In this document: piece after piece, positions 7,751 to 16,049 of the stretch
How positions within the stretch are numbered: position 1 is the first letter of the stretch
Layout of the letters: each line of letters starts with the position of its first letter
Source of the DNA: Marinobacter vinifirmus
GTDB lineage: Bacteria > Pseudomonadota > Gammaproteobacteria > Pseudomonadales > Oleiphilaceae
Assembly: GCF_002258215.1 (NCBI RefSeq)
Contig: NZ_NEFY01000004.1
Location: forward strand, 283,774-347,773
Direction: 5' to 3'
Length of the DNA: 64,000 bases
Notes under the pieces: model-generated
The model's input: only the letters and a program-made list of their open reading frames with translations
Databases searched by the model: none
Told to the model about the DNA's origin: nothing
Made by a program: the position numbers and the translations under genes

Positions 7751-8940
7751 ATGAGTGAAACCCTGATTTGCGTTGTTGAAGATGTCGGAGTGCGTGTCTG
7801 GCTTGAGCGTGTCCTGGAAGATGAATGGAGCCTGGAATTTGTTTCCGCCTCTGACCTTTCCCGGGTAGCCGGCTGGCTTCGGCAAGCGGTGCCAAACTGG
7901 CTCTGGTGGCCATCAGCGAGGATGACCCGGAAAAAGCCGTAAAACTGTTTTCGGCCCTGCACCAGTCCAATCCGGGGGTTACCCTGGTTGGGGTTGCCCG
8001 GCATATTTCCCAGGACGCGCTGCTTCAGGTAATGAGGGCAGGTGCCCGGGATTGCCTGATCACCGCCGTGGATTCAGACCGGGCGAGGGAGCGGGTCCAG
8101 AGCCTGGTCAATGAGGCGGCCGCCGAACGCCAGCAAAACGGTGAGCAAAAGCGCCGAAGCATTACCCTGGTGGTTGGTGCGTCTTCGGTGGTGGATACCC
8201 GTTTCTTTGCCCAGAACCTGGCGAGCGAGTTGAACGACCTGTACCCGGAGCAGCGGGTGTTGGCGGTAGACACCATGGCCACAGAGAATCACGCTTTCTA
8301 CTTCGACAGCCTCAGCCGGTTGTCGCTGAATGACCTGGTCAACCGCACGGATTCCATTGACGAATCCTTCGTTAACACCGCGCTGGAAGAATGCAGGCCG
8401 GGGCTCCGGCTGTTGTCTGGCCAGATTATGGCGGACCAGCTCTCCGGTGACACGGCAGCGGACCTGTTCATTGCGATCTCCCGGCTGGCTGAGTTGTTTG
8501 ATCACCTTATTATCCGGGTAGTGGAGCACCAGTCTGCAGATTGGCTGAAAATTCTCGGGGCTGACCTTTCGCGGCTGATGATTGTGGCCAATCCCATGGT
8601 TGAGCATGTGCAGTATGTGGAGACCATGCTGGCAGGTACAACCCAGTTGCTGGGCAGCAAGTGCCAGACCAACGTGGTGATCGACGGCTTCGACAAGAAA
8701 GCCACGCTGGCGCTGGCCGATATGGAAAAACGGATGGGCACCCAGGCAAGCCTGAAGCTGCCCCTGGATTGGCTCAACCGGCTGGACTCCATCAACGCTG
8801 GCGTACCCTTGTCGGCCTTGCTGCGCCGCTCTTCCTACCAGAAAGGCCTTGCGGAGTTTGCGAAGCGACAGTACAGCGAACAGTCGTCTGGTGCCGGTGC
8901 TCTCGGCTTCTTCAAAAAACGTGCGGCGGGCAAGGAGTAA
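7751..8940 (+). pseudogene. tadZ: TadZ/CpaE pilus localisation ATPase, frameshifted as read
   Basis: TadZ positions the Tad apparatus in the cell. Here it is split by a frame change. Frame 1 starts at the ATG at 7751 and reads MSETLICVVEDVGVRVWLER to about SDLSRV, then degenerates and stops at 7942. The frame two bases on continues from about 7864 (SRLASASGAKLALVAISEDD) to 8940. Joining them near 7864-7876 gives about 396 residues, the usual TadZ length, with a receiver-like N domain and a MinD-type ATPase domain. The spliced span is two bases over a multiple of three, consistent with one missing base. The ATPase lacks the KGGxGKT P-loop (VVGASSVVDTRFFAQNLA). A shortened protein from the GTG at 7906 is possible. 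Sequencing error, true mutation and programmed shift cannot be told apart here. Confidence 0.8.
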
Positions 8941-8943
8941 ACC

Positions 8944-10137
8944 GTGGCTACTCGTATCGATGAAGAGTACCAGCAGCTGAAAAAGCAGGTGCACAGTCAT
9001 CTGATCGAGCGGCTGGAAGAAGAGGGTATCGAAGTAGAGCTGGCTGAAAAAGCCCAGCTGGAGCATTTTGTGCAGGCCAATGTGGGCCAGTACGTCGCAA
9101 GCCAGCGAATTCCCCTGGCTACCTCGGATCAGTCCATGCTGGCCCGGGAAACCCTGGATGAGATTGTCGGCTTTGGCCCGCTGGAACCGCTGCTGGACGA
9201 CCCGCAGGTGAACGACATCCTGGTGAACGGGCCCAACAGTATCTTCGTGGAAGTGGCCGGGGTACTGCAAAAAGCCCAGACCCGCTTCATCGACGACGAC
9301 CACGTGATGCGCATTATCCGCCGGGTTCTGGCACCGCTGGGCCGGCGCCTGGATGAAAGCAGCCCGATGGTGGATGCCCGCTTGCCGGATGGCTCCCGGG
9401 TGAATGCGATTATTCCGCCTATTGCCCTGGATGGCCCGTCTATTTCCATCCGGAAGTTTACCCAGAAACACCTCACTGCCAGCGACCTGGTCAACCTGGG
9501 CTCTATGACCCGGGAATGCCTGGAGCTGCTTACCGGGATTGTCCAGAATCGCCGCAACCTTCTGGTCAGTGGTGGTACCGGTACCGGTAAAACCACCATT
9601 CTGAACCTGCTCAGCCAGTTCATCCCCAAGGATGAACGCATTGTGACCATTGAGGACTCGGCCGAGCTGCAGCTTAACCACCCCCATATTGTCCGGCTGG
9701 AAACTCGGCCCGCAAACGCGGAGGGAACCGGTAAAGTGGCCGCCCGGGATCTGGTGGTCAACGCCCTGCGTATGCGGCCAGACAGGGTCATCGTGGGCGA
9801 GGTGCGTTCCGGCGAAATTATCGAGCTTCTTCAGGCCATGAATACCGGCCATGAAGGCTCCATGAGTACCATTCACGCCAACTCCTCGAAAGACGCGCTG
9901 ATCCGGATTGAAACCCTGTTGGCGGTAAATGGTTATGATGCTGGTGAGCGGGCCATTGGCCGGCTTATCGGTTCGTCGCTGGATGTGATTGTGCAGCTTG
10001 CACGCTTGCCAAATGGCCGGCGCCTGGTGAGTGAAGTCGTCGCCATGACGCCGACCCGCGATGACCCGTACCAGATGGAAACCCTGTACCGGGCCAAGGA
10101 ACTGGATGCCCAGGATATGGCGGGAGCTCAGTTGTGA
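8944..10137 (+). CDS. tadA: Tad secretion ATPase TadA/CpaF
   Basis: This 397-residue hexameric ATPase powers Flp pilus extension (and in some Tad systems retraction) at the inner membrane. The N-terminal helical region (residues 1-80) leads into the secretion ATPase core. Walker A is SGGTGTGKTT at about 210. The Asp box is ERIVTIEDSAELQL, Walker B is RPDRVIVGEVRSGE, and the His box is GHEGSMSTIHANS. The GTG start is 3 bases after the tadZ stop. The stop codon overlaps the GTG of tadB, so the genes are translationally linked. Length and motifs are standard for TadA. Confidence 0.96.
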   Translation: MATRIDEEYQQLKKQVHSHLIERLEEEGIEVELAEKAQLEHFVQANVGQYVASQRIPLATSDQSMLARETLDEIVGFGPLEPLLDDPQVNDILVNGPNSIFVEVAGVLQKAQTRFIDDDHVMRIIRRVLAPLGRRLDESSPMVDARLPDGSRVNAIIPPIALDGPSISIRKFTQKHLTASDLVNLGSMTRECLELLTGIVQNRRNLLVSGGTGTGKTTILNLLSQFIPKDERIVTIEDSAELQLNHPHIVRLETRPANAEGTGKVAARDLVVNALRMRPDRVIVGEVRSGEIIELLQAMNTGHEGSMSTIHANSSKDALIRIETLLAVNGYDAGERAIGRLIGSSLDVIVQLARLPNGRRLVSEVVAMTPTRDDPYQMETLYRAKELDAQDMAGAQL

Positions 10138-11051
10138 GTGTTCAGGTGATTTGGCTGGCAGCGCTGTTCTTTGGCGCCCTCGCGGTTGTGGTTATGCTGC
10201 TGCAGCTGGTGATCGGCCAGGTCCGCCATGACCGCAACCTGAAAAAGCTCAGTAAGAACCGCCTCTATCCGCAGATTGTCACAGAAGACCAAAAGAAAGC
10301 CGGTATCGACATCGGGCCGCTGGAGCAGCTGCTGATTCGCGCCGGTATCCGCATGTCGGTAACCAAAGTGGTTGTGGTTGCGGTACTTTTCTTTGGTTCC
10401 CTGACCGGTGTTTATGTCTACCGTGGGCCCATTGAAGCCCTGGTGGCCCTGGTGGCCGTTGTGCTGATTGGCGTTACCCTGTGGCGGGTGAAGTTCGAGC
10501 GCCTTCGCCGGCAGATCTTCGAAGAGCTGCCGGGTATTGTGGATGCGGTACTTCGCTCTTTAGTGGCCGGTCGCTCGGTGGAGCAGAGCCTTCTGGTGGC
10601 CTTTGCCGATGCCTCCGATGTTTTCCAGCCCCTGAGCTTCCGCTTGCGGGGCGCGGTCAGCCAGGGCCGGGACTACACCCGCATCTTTGACGACTTCGCC
10701 GAGTTGTACAGTATTCCTCCGTTTACCCAGATTGCCATTGCCCTGCGCACGTCTGCCCGTTTCGGCTCGTCGGTTCGCCCGGTTCTTCAGGAAGTCTCCA
10801 AGGCCATTCGTGCACGGCAGGAACTGCGCCGGGAGTTTATGGCAGCAACGTCAGAAACCCGTTTCACGGCCGTGGTCTTCGCCATTTTGCCGCCTGCTAT
10901 GGGGGCTTACATCGTTTTGATGAACGAAGAGTTCTCCGAAGCACTGCTGCACACCAGTACCGGCCACACCATGATGATAACCGCCGGTGTGCTGCAGGTG
11001 CTGGGAACCCTGTTGATCTGGAACCTTATCCGGGGGGTGGGCCGTGGATAA
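10134..11051 (+). CDS. tadB: Tad inner membrane platform protein TadB
   Basis: This 305-residue inner membrane protein carries a type II secretion F domain (about residues 145-270: LPGIVDAVLRSLVAGRSVEQ, AIALRTSARFGSSVRPVLQE). It has a first membrane helix at residues 5-27, a pair near 80-120 and a C-terminal pair near 240-300. TadB pairs with TadC as the platform on which TadA acts. The GTG start overlaps the tadA stop (GTGA), and its end overlaps the tadC start by 8 bases. Confidence 0.94.
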   Translation: MSVQVIWLAALFFGALAVVVMLLQLVIGQVRHDRNLKKLSKNRLYPQIVTEDQKKAGIDIGPLEQLLIRAGIRMSVTKVVVVAVLFFGSLTGVYVYRGPIEALVALVAVVLIGVTLWRVKFERLRRQIFEELPGIVDAVLRSLVAGRSVEQSLLVAFADASDVFQPLSFRLRGAVSQGRDYTRIFDDFAELYSIPPFTQIAIALRTSARFGSSVRPVLQEVSKAIRARQELRREFMAATSETRFTAVVFAILPPAMGAYIVLMNEEFSEALLHTSTGHTMMITAGVLQVLGTLLIWNLIRGVGRG

Positions 11052-11916
11052 CGTCTGGTTTGCGGCAGCTATCGTGTTTGCCATGGCGTCTGTGCTGTAT
11101 GCCCTGGTCTGGGCGCCGGCCTGGGCGATGCGGGCGCGGGTGACGGCTCGGTTACAGCGCCGGCATCTGTCGGCAGATGATGCCCGCGAGGATTCGCCGC
11201 TGGCAGGTTTTCTGTACTGGCTGGTAGAGAAGCCGCTGTTTGCCGGGGATTTCCGAGAGCTGGAGCCGGCACTGGATGCCACAGGCAAAACAGCGCTGCA
11301 GGCCCGGGGCCATTATGTGTTGATGTGCTGGGTGTTGCCGGTTGTAGTGGGGGTGATTGGCTATATCACCAGCGACTTGCTGACCTTACTGATTGCCTTT
11401 GTGCTGGCCTTTTATGTTTCACGACAGTTGATTCGTGCGGCCGGCCGCACGGCGGAAAAACAGCAGAACCGTGAAGCCATCGAGCTGTGCCAGATGACCC
11501 GCATGCTGATGCAGGCGGGCCTCAGCCCGGAGCGGACCCTGAAGCTTATCGCCCACCAGGCCCGGGACCTGATGCCATTGCTGGTGCGTCGTATCGACCG
11601 ATTTAACCGTGTGATGGAAAGTGGCGCCGACCGCACACGGGCGCTGGATGAGCTGGGCCACAACCGCAACCTCACCGTGCTTCGCAACTATGTAACCATT
11701 CTAAAGCAGGCCGGCAGCCTGGGGGCTGGGGTGTCCAGCGCCCTTGAACAGATTATTACCGAGGCCCACCACGAAGAACGCAGCAAACTGAAAGAAGAAA
11801 CCAACCGTGTGGGGGCCAGGATGACCATCATCATGATGGTATTTATGTTGCCGTCACTGTTCATATTGATTGGCGGGCCGGCAGTGCTTTCCATTATGGA
11901 TGCGCTGCAGCGGTAA
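11044..11916 (+). CDS. tadC: Tad inner membrane platform protein TadC
   Basis: This 290-residue protein is the second T2SSF-domain platform protein. Membrane segments are visible at residues 5-27 (VWFAAAIVFAMASVLYALVW), about 95-135 (two helices) and near the C-terminus (MTIIMMVFMLPSLFILIGGP). The cytoplasmic T2SSF core lies at about 155-250 (LCQMTRMLMQAGLSPERTLK). Overlap with tadB on the upstream side implies coupled translation. The 40-base gap to tadD holds AAGGAG before its ATG. Confidence 0.94.
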   Translation: MDNVWFAAAIVFAMASVLYALVWAPAWAMRARVTARLQRRHLSADDAREDSPLAGFLYWLVEKPLFAGDFRELEPALDATGKTALQARGHYVLMCWVLPVVVGVIGYITSDLLTLLIAFVLAFYVSRQLIRAAGRTAEKQQNREAIELCQMTRMLMQAGLSPERTLKLIAHQARDLMPLLVRRIDRFNRVMESGADRTRALDELGHNRNLTVLRNYVTILKQAGSLGAGVSSALEQIITEAHHEERSKLKEETNRVGARMTIIMMVFMLPSLFILIGGPAVLSIMDALQR

Positions 11917-11956
11917 TCGACGAGTGATCACCAAGCTTTCCGGGAAGGAGCGTTAG

Positions 11957-12667
11957 ATGAAGTACAAGAAAGTTGTCCGGTTACCAGCGATGGCGGTTTT
12001 TGCCGCGACCCTGGTGTCTGGCTGCGCCATGACACCTGAGACAGACGGTTCCGCTGACAGGGCAGACCGGGATCAGGGAACGCCGCTCCATGTGAGCTGC
12101 AAGACCAACATGACGCCGGAGCACCGGGTAGAGCTGGAAGCCATTGATTCCATGATGGAGAAGTCCAGAAACTACGCGGCATTGGCCCGGCTGGAAGAGC
12201 TGCCTTTCCAGACTCAGCATCACTGGCTGCGCTGGGCCCAGCTGCTCGCGAAGGTGGAGCAACTGGATTATTCCGAAGAAGTTTACCAGAAGATTGCCGA
12301 AAGCTGTGACAGCGCACAGGCCTATCATGGCCTTGGAGTGGTGTATGTGAAACGCAACAAGCTGGAAGAGTCCCTGACCGCACTAGGCACCGCCAAGGCG
12401 AAGGCGCCAGCCTCCTCCGATATCCGCAACGATTTTGGCGTGGTGCTGATGCAGACCGGTTTCTATGGCCAGGCAGCGTTCGAGCTGCGCACGGCCTACG
12501 AGTTATCTGGCGGTAGCGAGACCACCGGCCGCAATATGGTAGCGGCTTATTACCTTCAGGGTGGAAACAGCTCCCTGGCCCGGTTGCAGCAGGACCTGGG
12601 GTTGAGTGACCAGCTGCTTGCCACCGGTAAGGAATTCTCCAAACGCTTTGCAGGAGGTTCACGATGA
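11957..12667 (+). CDS. tadD: Tad TPR lipoprotein TadD
   Basis: This is a 236-residue lipoprotein with signal peptide and lipobox LVSGC at about residue 24. TPR-like helical repeats follow (YAALARLEELPFQTQHHWLR; QAYHGLGVVYVKRNKLEESL; NDFGVVLMQTGFYGQAAFEL). TadD is required for Flp pilus assembly and acts in the periplasm, probably helping the secretin. The start has GGAAGGAG upstream. Its end overlaps the next gene by four bases (ATGA), so the two are co-translated. Confidence 0.88.
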   Translation: MKYKKVVRLPAMAVFAATLVSGCAMTPETDGSADRADRDQGTPLHVSCKTNMTPEHRVELEAIDSMMEKSRNYAALARLEELPFQTQHHWLRWAQLLAKVEQLDYSEEVYQKIAESCDSAQAYHGLGVVYVKRNKLEESLTALGTAKAKAPASSDIRNDFGVVLMQTGFYGQAAFELRTAYELSGGSETTGRNMVAAYYLQGGNSSLARLQQDLGLSDQLLATGKEFSKRFAGGSR

Positions 12668-12933
12668 TCCGCATGACCTGCCTGGCTGGCGCACTGGCGC
12701 TGGCTGCTACGTCCGCGCTGGCAAACCCGCCGGATAATGATCTTGGGCTGGCGGGCGTAAGCTTTGACCAGGATGACCGGACAGAGGCCCGTAAAGCCAT
12801 GGACGAACAGGCGCAGCGGCCTGCCCGTGGTGGCGAACTGAGTTCCACCATTTACATAAAAACCCAGGAGCGGCTGGCGAAGTCTTTCGAACAGCCAATC
12901 CGGGACAAGATTGGCGAGACCACCAGTGAATAA
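12664..12933 (+). CDS. Small secreted Tad-locus protein, DUF3613-like
   Basis: This 89-residue protein has a signal peptide (residues 1-20, ending SALA) and an 69-residue mature part. Its C-terminal pattern Y-x-x-x-x-x-RL-x-x-SFEQPI resembles the end of DUF3613 proteins, which occur beside tadD/tadG in many Tad loci; the match is by eye only. It overlaps tadD at its start and tadG at its end, so it is clearly part of the operon. The role is unknown; a periplasmic accessory factor is likely. Confidence 0.65.
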   Translation: MIRMTCLAGALALAATSALANPPDNDLGLAGVSFDQDDRTEARKAMDEQAQRPARGGELSSTIYIKTQERLAKSFEQPIRDKIGETTSE

Positions 12934-14719
12934 GATCCGTCGTCAATCCGGGGTGCTGGTTTTCCTGACCCCGTTTTTGATTGTGGCACTGGCCGTAGTC
13001 GCCGTGCTGGCCATGGATGCTGCCCGCCTGTATTCGGTGAAGGCAGACATGCAGCGTGTGGTGAATGCGGCGGCTACAGCTGCTGCAGATGAGGCTCAAG
13101 CTTGTAGCATGAATGCAGATATCGGCTTGATGAAAGCTAGAGCGCTTGTTGCAGCTAGGCAGGTAGGCTTTAACGGTAATGCCGAAGAGCTGGAAGTTTT
13201 TGCAGGCGTATTTGAGCCTGCTGGTGATGGCTCAAGTACGTTGAGTTTTACTCCCCAGAGTGACATTGATAAAACAAACGCAGCGGTTGTTCGTTATAAG
13301 CGCCAGGAGCGATTGTCATGGTTGTTGCCAGAATGGTTGTTTCCACCAGTAGAGTTGTCTGTTAACGCTGGGTCCCGCAAGGAGCTCTATGCTGCCCTGA
13401 GCGCGAGTGCATCGACGCTAAACCTTGAGGGGGGGCTGCTTGGTAACCTGCTGGGTGCAGTCCTCGGTCAGAGTAACTATTCACTTGATCCGACAAGTCT
13501 TCAAAGCCTTGAGTCAACTCTTTTGGGAGTTGGGGATCTGTTGACGTTGTTAGGCCTGGCGGATGTTACAGCTCTGCTGAATGCTCCACTGGTAGACGTG
13601 CTAGATGCGACCGTAGATTTGGTTGGTGGAGTGACTACCCCTGTAGGAACGTTGGTTAGTGAGCTAGCGGAAAGCGGGGGTCTCTCCGGGCTTGATACGG
13701 GGGCGGTTTTGTCGGTTGCGGGAGATGCTGATGCTGCCAAGAACGCAGAATTCCCATTATATGACTTCATTGTAAGCGTCGTGTTGAATAGTGCAAAGGC
13801 GCTTTCTGATGATGGCCAGGGACTGATTAATTTATCTGTTGATCCGTCAGAGTCACCAGTGTTAGAAACACTGCTTAATAACTCCTTGCTTGGGAGTATT
13901 GATATCCAGCTAAGGCTAGGTATTGATAATCCGGCTCCGGTAGTAATTGGGCCTGCTCGTCAAGGTAAGAACAATGAATGGCTGACTGAAGTTTCGGCGA
14001 CGGACATTTCTCTCGAAGCCTTAGTAGATCTCGAGCTGTCCATCGGATACATAGGGGATCTCATCAGTGCTTTGACGTTGAATATAGTTAAAGCAGAGAC
14101 GTTAAATGACATCCGCATACCGCTAGTTGTTCAAGTGGGTGGAGGGTCGGCTGAGTTTACTGGAGCCCAGTGCGCCCGAGGTGGCTCCAATGAAGTCGAT
14201 TTGGCGGTTTACGCGAAGCCTGCAGTTGCAAATGTTGAAACCGGTACGTTATCAGCTGTTGGGGATCTTGTGCGAGAGCCAATTCATGCGACCATACTAA
14301 AGCTTAGTATTGCTGAGCAGCCTTTGTTGAACGTTTGTGTGGATGCGGACCTTGGAGCAAAACTCCCCGTTGTTGAAGATGAGCGATACGTTCAAGGCTA
14401 CCCTCTTCGTTGTCCAGATGGCGACTGTAGTCGTGTGTTAGAGAGTAGCGGGCCGACTTGGGTTAAAGGGTTGGATGTGCAATTGGATAACTTGGCTTTG
14501 GATTGCGGGGAAACGAGTCTTTTGAGTATTTTGAATCCGGTGATTGACCTATTGAAGCCGGTTATTGAAACGTTGTTGAATATCGTTACCACGGTCGTGC
14601 TGCAAGGAATTATTTCTCCGTTGTTGATGCTCCTCGGTGTGGATTTATCAGGCCTTAACGTGGCTGTGGTTGGAGCGGATCAGTTAGGTAATCAACTCAT
14701 AGAAAATGTAGAAATGTAA
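12926..14719 (+). CDS. tadG: TadG-like pseudopilin/secreted assembly protein
   Basis: This is a 597-residue protein with the Tad_N signature: a short basic start, one membrane helix (VLVFLTPFLIVALAVVAVLA), then DAARLYSVKADMQRVVNAAA, the stretch typical of TadG. The long C-terminal part (residues 60-597) is Leu/Val/Asp-rich, with strings such as LLTLLGLADVTALLNAPLVD and Cys residues near 410-535, and has no domain I recognise; a von Willebrand A domain is not evident. The GTG at 12926 overlaps the upstream stop; a TTG at 12911 is the alternative. From about 13,080 the codon use changes to more AT-rich codons than in tadA-tadD, which suggests replacement of this part by recombination. Confidence 0.8.
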   Translation: MNKIRRQSGVLVFLTPFLIVALAVVAVLAMDAARLYSVKADMQRVVNAAATAAADEAQACSMNADIGLMKARALVAARQVGFNGNAEELEVFAGVFEPAGDGSSTLSFTPQSDIDKTNAAVVRYKRQERLSWLLPEWLFPPVELSVNAGSRKELYAALSASASTLNLEGGLLGNLLGAVLGQSNYSLDPTSLQSLESTLLGVGDLLTLLGLADVTALLNAPLVDVLDATVDLVGGVTTPVGTLVSELAESGGLSGLDTGAVLSVAGDADAAKNAEFPLYDFIVSVVLNSAKALSDDGQGLINLSVDPSESPVLETLLNNSLLGSIDIQLRLGIDNPAPVVIGPARQGKNNEWLTEVSATDISLEALVDLELSIGYIGDLISALTLNIVKAETLNDIRIPLVVQVGGGSAEFTGAQCARGGSNEVDLAVYAKPAVANVETGTLSAVGDLVREPIHATILKLSIAEQPLLNVCVDADLGAKLPVVEDERYVQGYPLRCPDGDCSRVLESSGPTWVKGLDVQLDNLALDCGETSLLSILNPVIDLLKPVIETLLNIVTTVVLQGIISPLLMLLGVDLSGLNVAVVGADQLGNQLIENVEM

Positions 14720-14844
14720 AGCCACAAGCGCTTGCCTTGCACGCTATGAATAGGAGCGAGTATCCTCGTGGGCTCGAAATCATCAACATATTCCGAAAGC
14801 CGGCATCGCCAGCTTTTACTAAACCGAAAATAGGGCAGGGCGCA

Positions 14845-16041
14845 GTGCGCAAATTAGTTTGGTTGCCAATGGTTGCCGCGATTGCATCCGGTTGTGCGGT
14901 GAGTTCCGATGCACCGGGGCAGAAAGTGACGGGTGTATACGCTTATGAAGTTGGTTCCGGATCGGAGCCAAAGCCATCCAGCCCCCGTGAGGAGCCGGAA
15001 CAGTCAGAACCAGAGGCCGTAGAGGCTTCTCCGGCCCGTGAGAGCGACAAGGCGGCAACCGCTCCACCGGAGACCGTAGCCGAGCCCAGCCCTGAGCCAC
15101 CGCAGTCCAACTCACAAGCGGAGGCCGGACAATCCGTTTCGCCTGCTGCTTTGATGTCTGCCCAGACGGAGACAGGTGAAATCGATATTCAGCCGGGCCA
15201 GTGCTGGGTCTACGCCCAGATCCAGCCCCGGCCGGTGCAGGAAAGTGTTCAGGTTAAGGTTCGGGATTCCGAGGTGCGCCTGGATGTGACCCCTGCGGAG
15301 TTTCGCCGTGGCGTGAAAAAGGTGGTAACCCGGGAAGGCACCAAAACCTATCGTGTGAAGGCCGCCACTTATAAGGAAGTCACTGAAGAAGTGCTGGTCA
15401 AGCCGGAAACCACCAGGCTGGTGATTGAGCCTGCAGTGTATGAAGAGGTTGAGGAAGAGGTGGTTCTGGAAGCCGCCCGAACCGAACTGGAGCCCTGCCG
15501 GACCTCCGGTGCTGTGGCTTACGGAAATGCCTCTCCGGCCTTCGGGTTTTGTGCGGTAGAGATTCCTGCCCGAACCAAGACCGTGAACGTCACCAAGCTG
15601 GTGAAGCCGGAGACCACCCGCACCGAAGTCATCCCCGCCGAATATAAAACGGTGACCCGTTGGGTGGTTGATCAGCCGGCGCAGGTGATTCCGGTGAAAA
15701 CGGATGATGAGATTGAAGCCTTTGAGGTTTCTGAAGTGGTGGAGCAGCCGCAAACCCGGGAGACGGCGATTCCTGCAGAAACCCTGCAAATGAACGTGAA
15801 ACGCTACGAAGGTAAGCCGAGGATTGTTGCCCGACAAGCCGTGTGCGACCGCAACCTTACCCGGGACATGGTCAGGGAAATGCAGGAAGCACTGGTGGAG
15901 CTTGGTTACGACGTTGGCGAGATTGATGGCTTGCCGGGCCCGGATACCATTGATGCACTAACCCTGTACCAGGTGGATAACGGCCTCGCCTCTGGCGCTA
16001 TAACCATTGAGACCGCCGAACGCCTGGGCGTTCTTGACTGA
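14845..16041 (+). CDS. Peptidoglycan-binding lipoprotein at the end of the Tad locus
   Basis: This is a 398-residue lipoprotein if it starts at the GTG at 14845, which gives a signal peptide with lipobox IASGC; AGGG motifs lie 8-12 nt upstream. An ATG at 14737 would add 36 residues and bury the signal. A Pro/Glu/Ser-rich linker (residues 30-105) precedes a charged domain containing a two-fold repeat: LVKPETTR-x-x-IEPAVYEEV and LVKPETTR-x-x-VIPAEYKTV. The C-terminal 65 residues are a peptidoglycan-binding domain (MQEALVELGYDVGEIDGLPG, DTIDALTLYQ). It probably tethers the Tad apparatus between outer membrane and wall, which is inference from its position. Confidence 0.8.
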   Translation: MRKLVWLPMVAAIASGCAVSSDAPGQKVTGVYAYEVGSGSEPKPSSPREEPEQSEPEAVEASPARESDKAATAPPETVAEPSPEPPQSNSQAEAGQSVSPAALMSAQTETGEIDIQPGQCWVYAQIQPRPVQESVQVKVRDSEVRLDVTPAEFRRGVKKVVTREGTKTYRVKAATYKEVTEEVLVKPETTRLVIEPAVYEEVEEEVVLEAARTELEPCRTSGAVAYGNASPAFGFCAVEIPARTKTVNVTKLVKPETTRTEVIPAEYKTVTRWVVDQPAQVIPVKTDDEIEAFEVSEVVEQPQTRETAIPAETLQMNVKRYEGKPRIVARQAVCDRNLTRDMVREMQEALVELGYDVGEIDGLPGPDTIDALTLYQVDNGLASGAITIETAERLGVLD

Positions 16042-16049
16042 GCGCTATC

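Noticed and set aside
8074..9876. 600-residue open frame on the minus strand across tadZ and tadA
   Set aside because: It lies wholly opposite the clear TadA and TadZ sequence. Its His/Gly/Gln-rich composition is that of an antisense shadow in GC-rich DNA.
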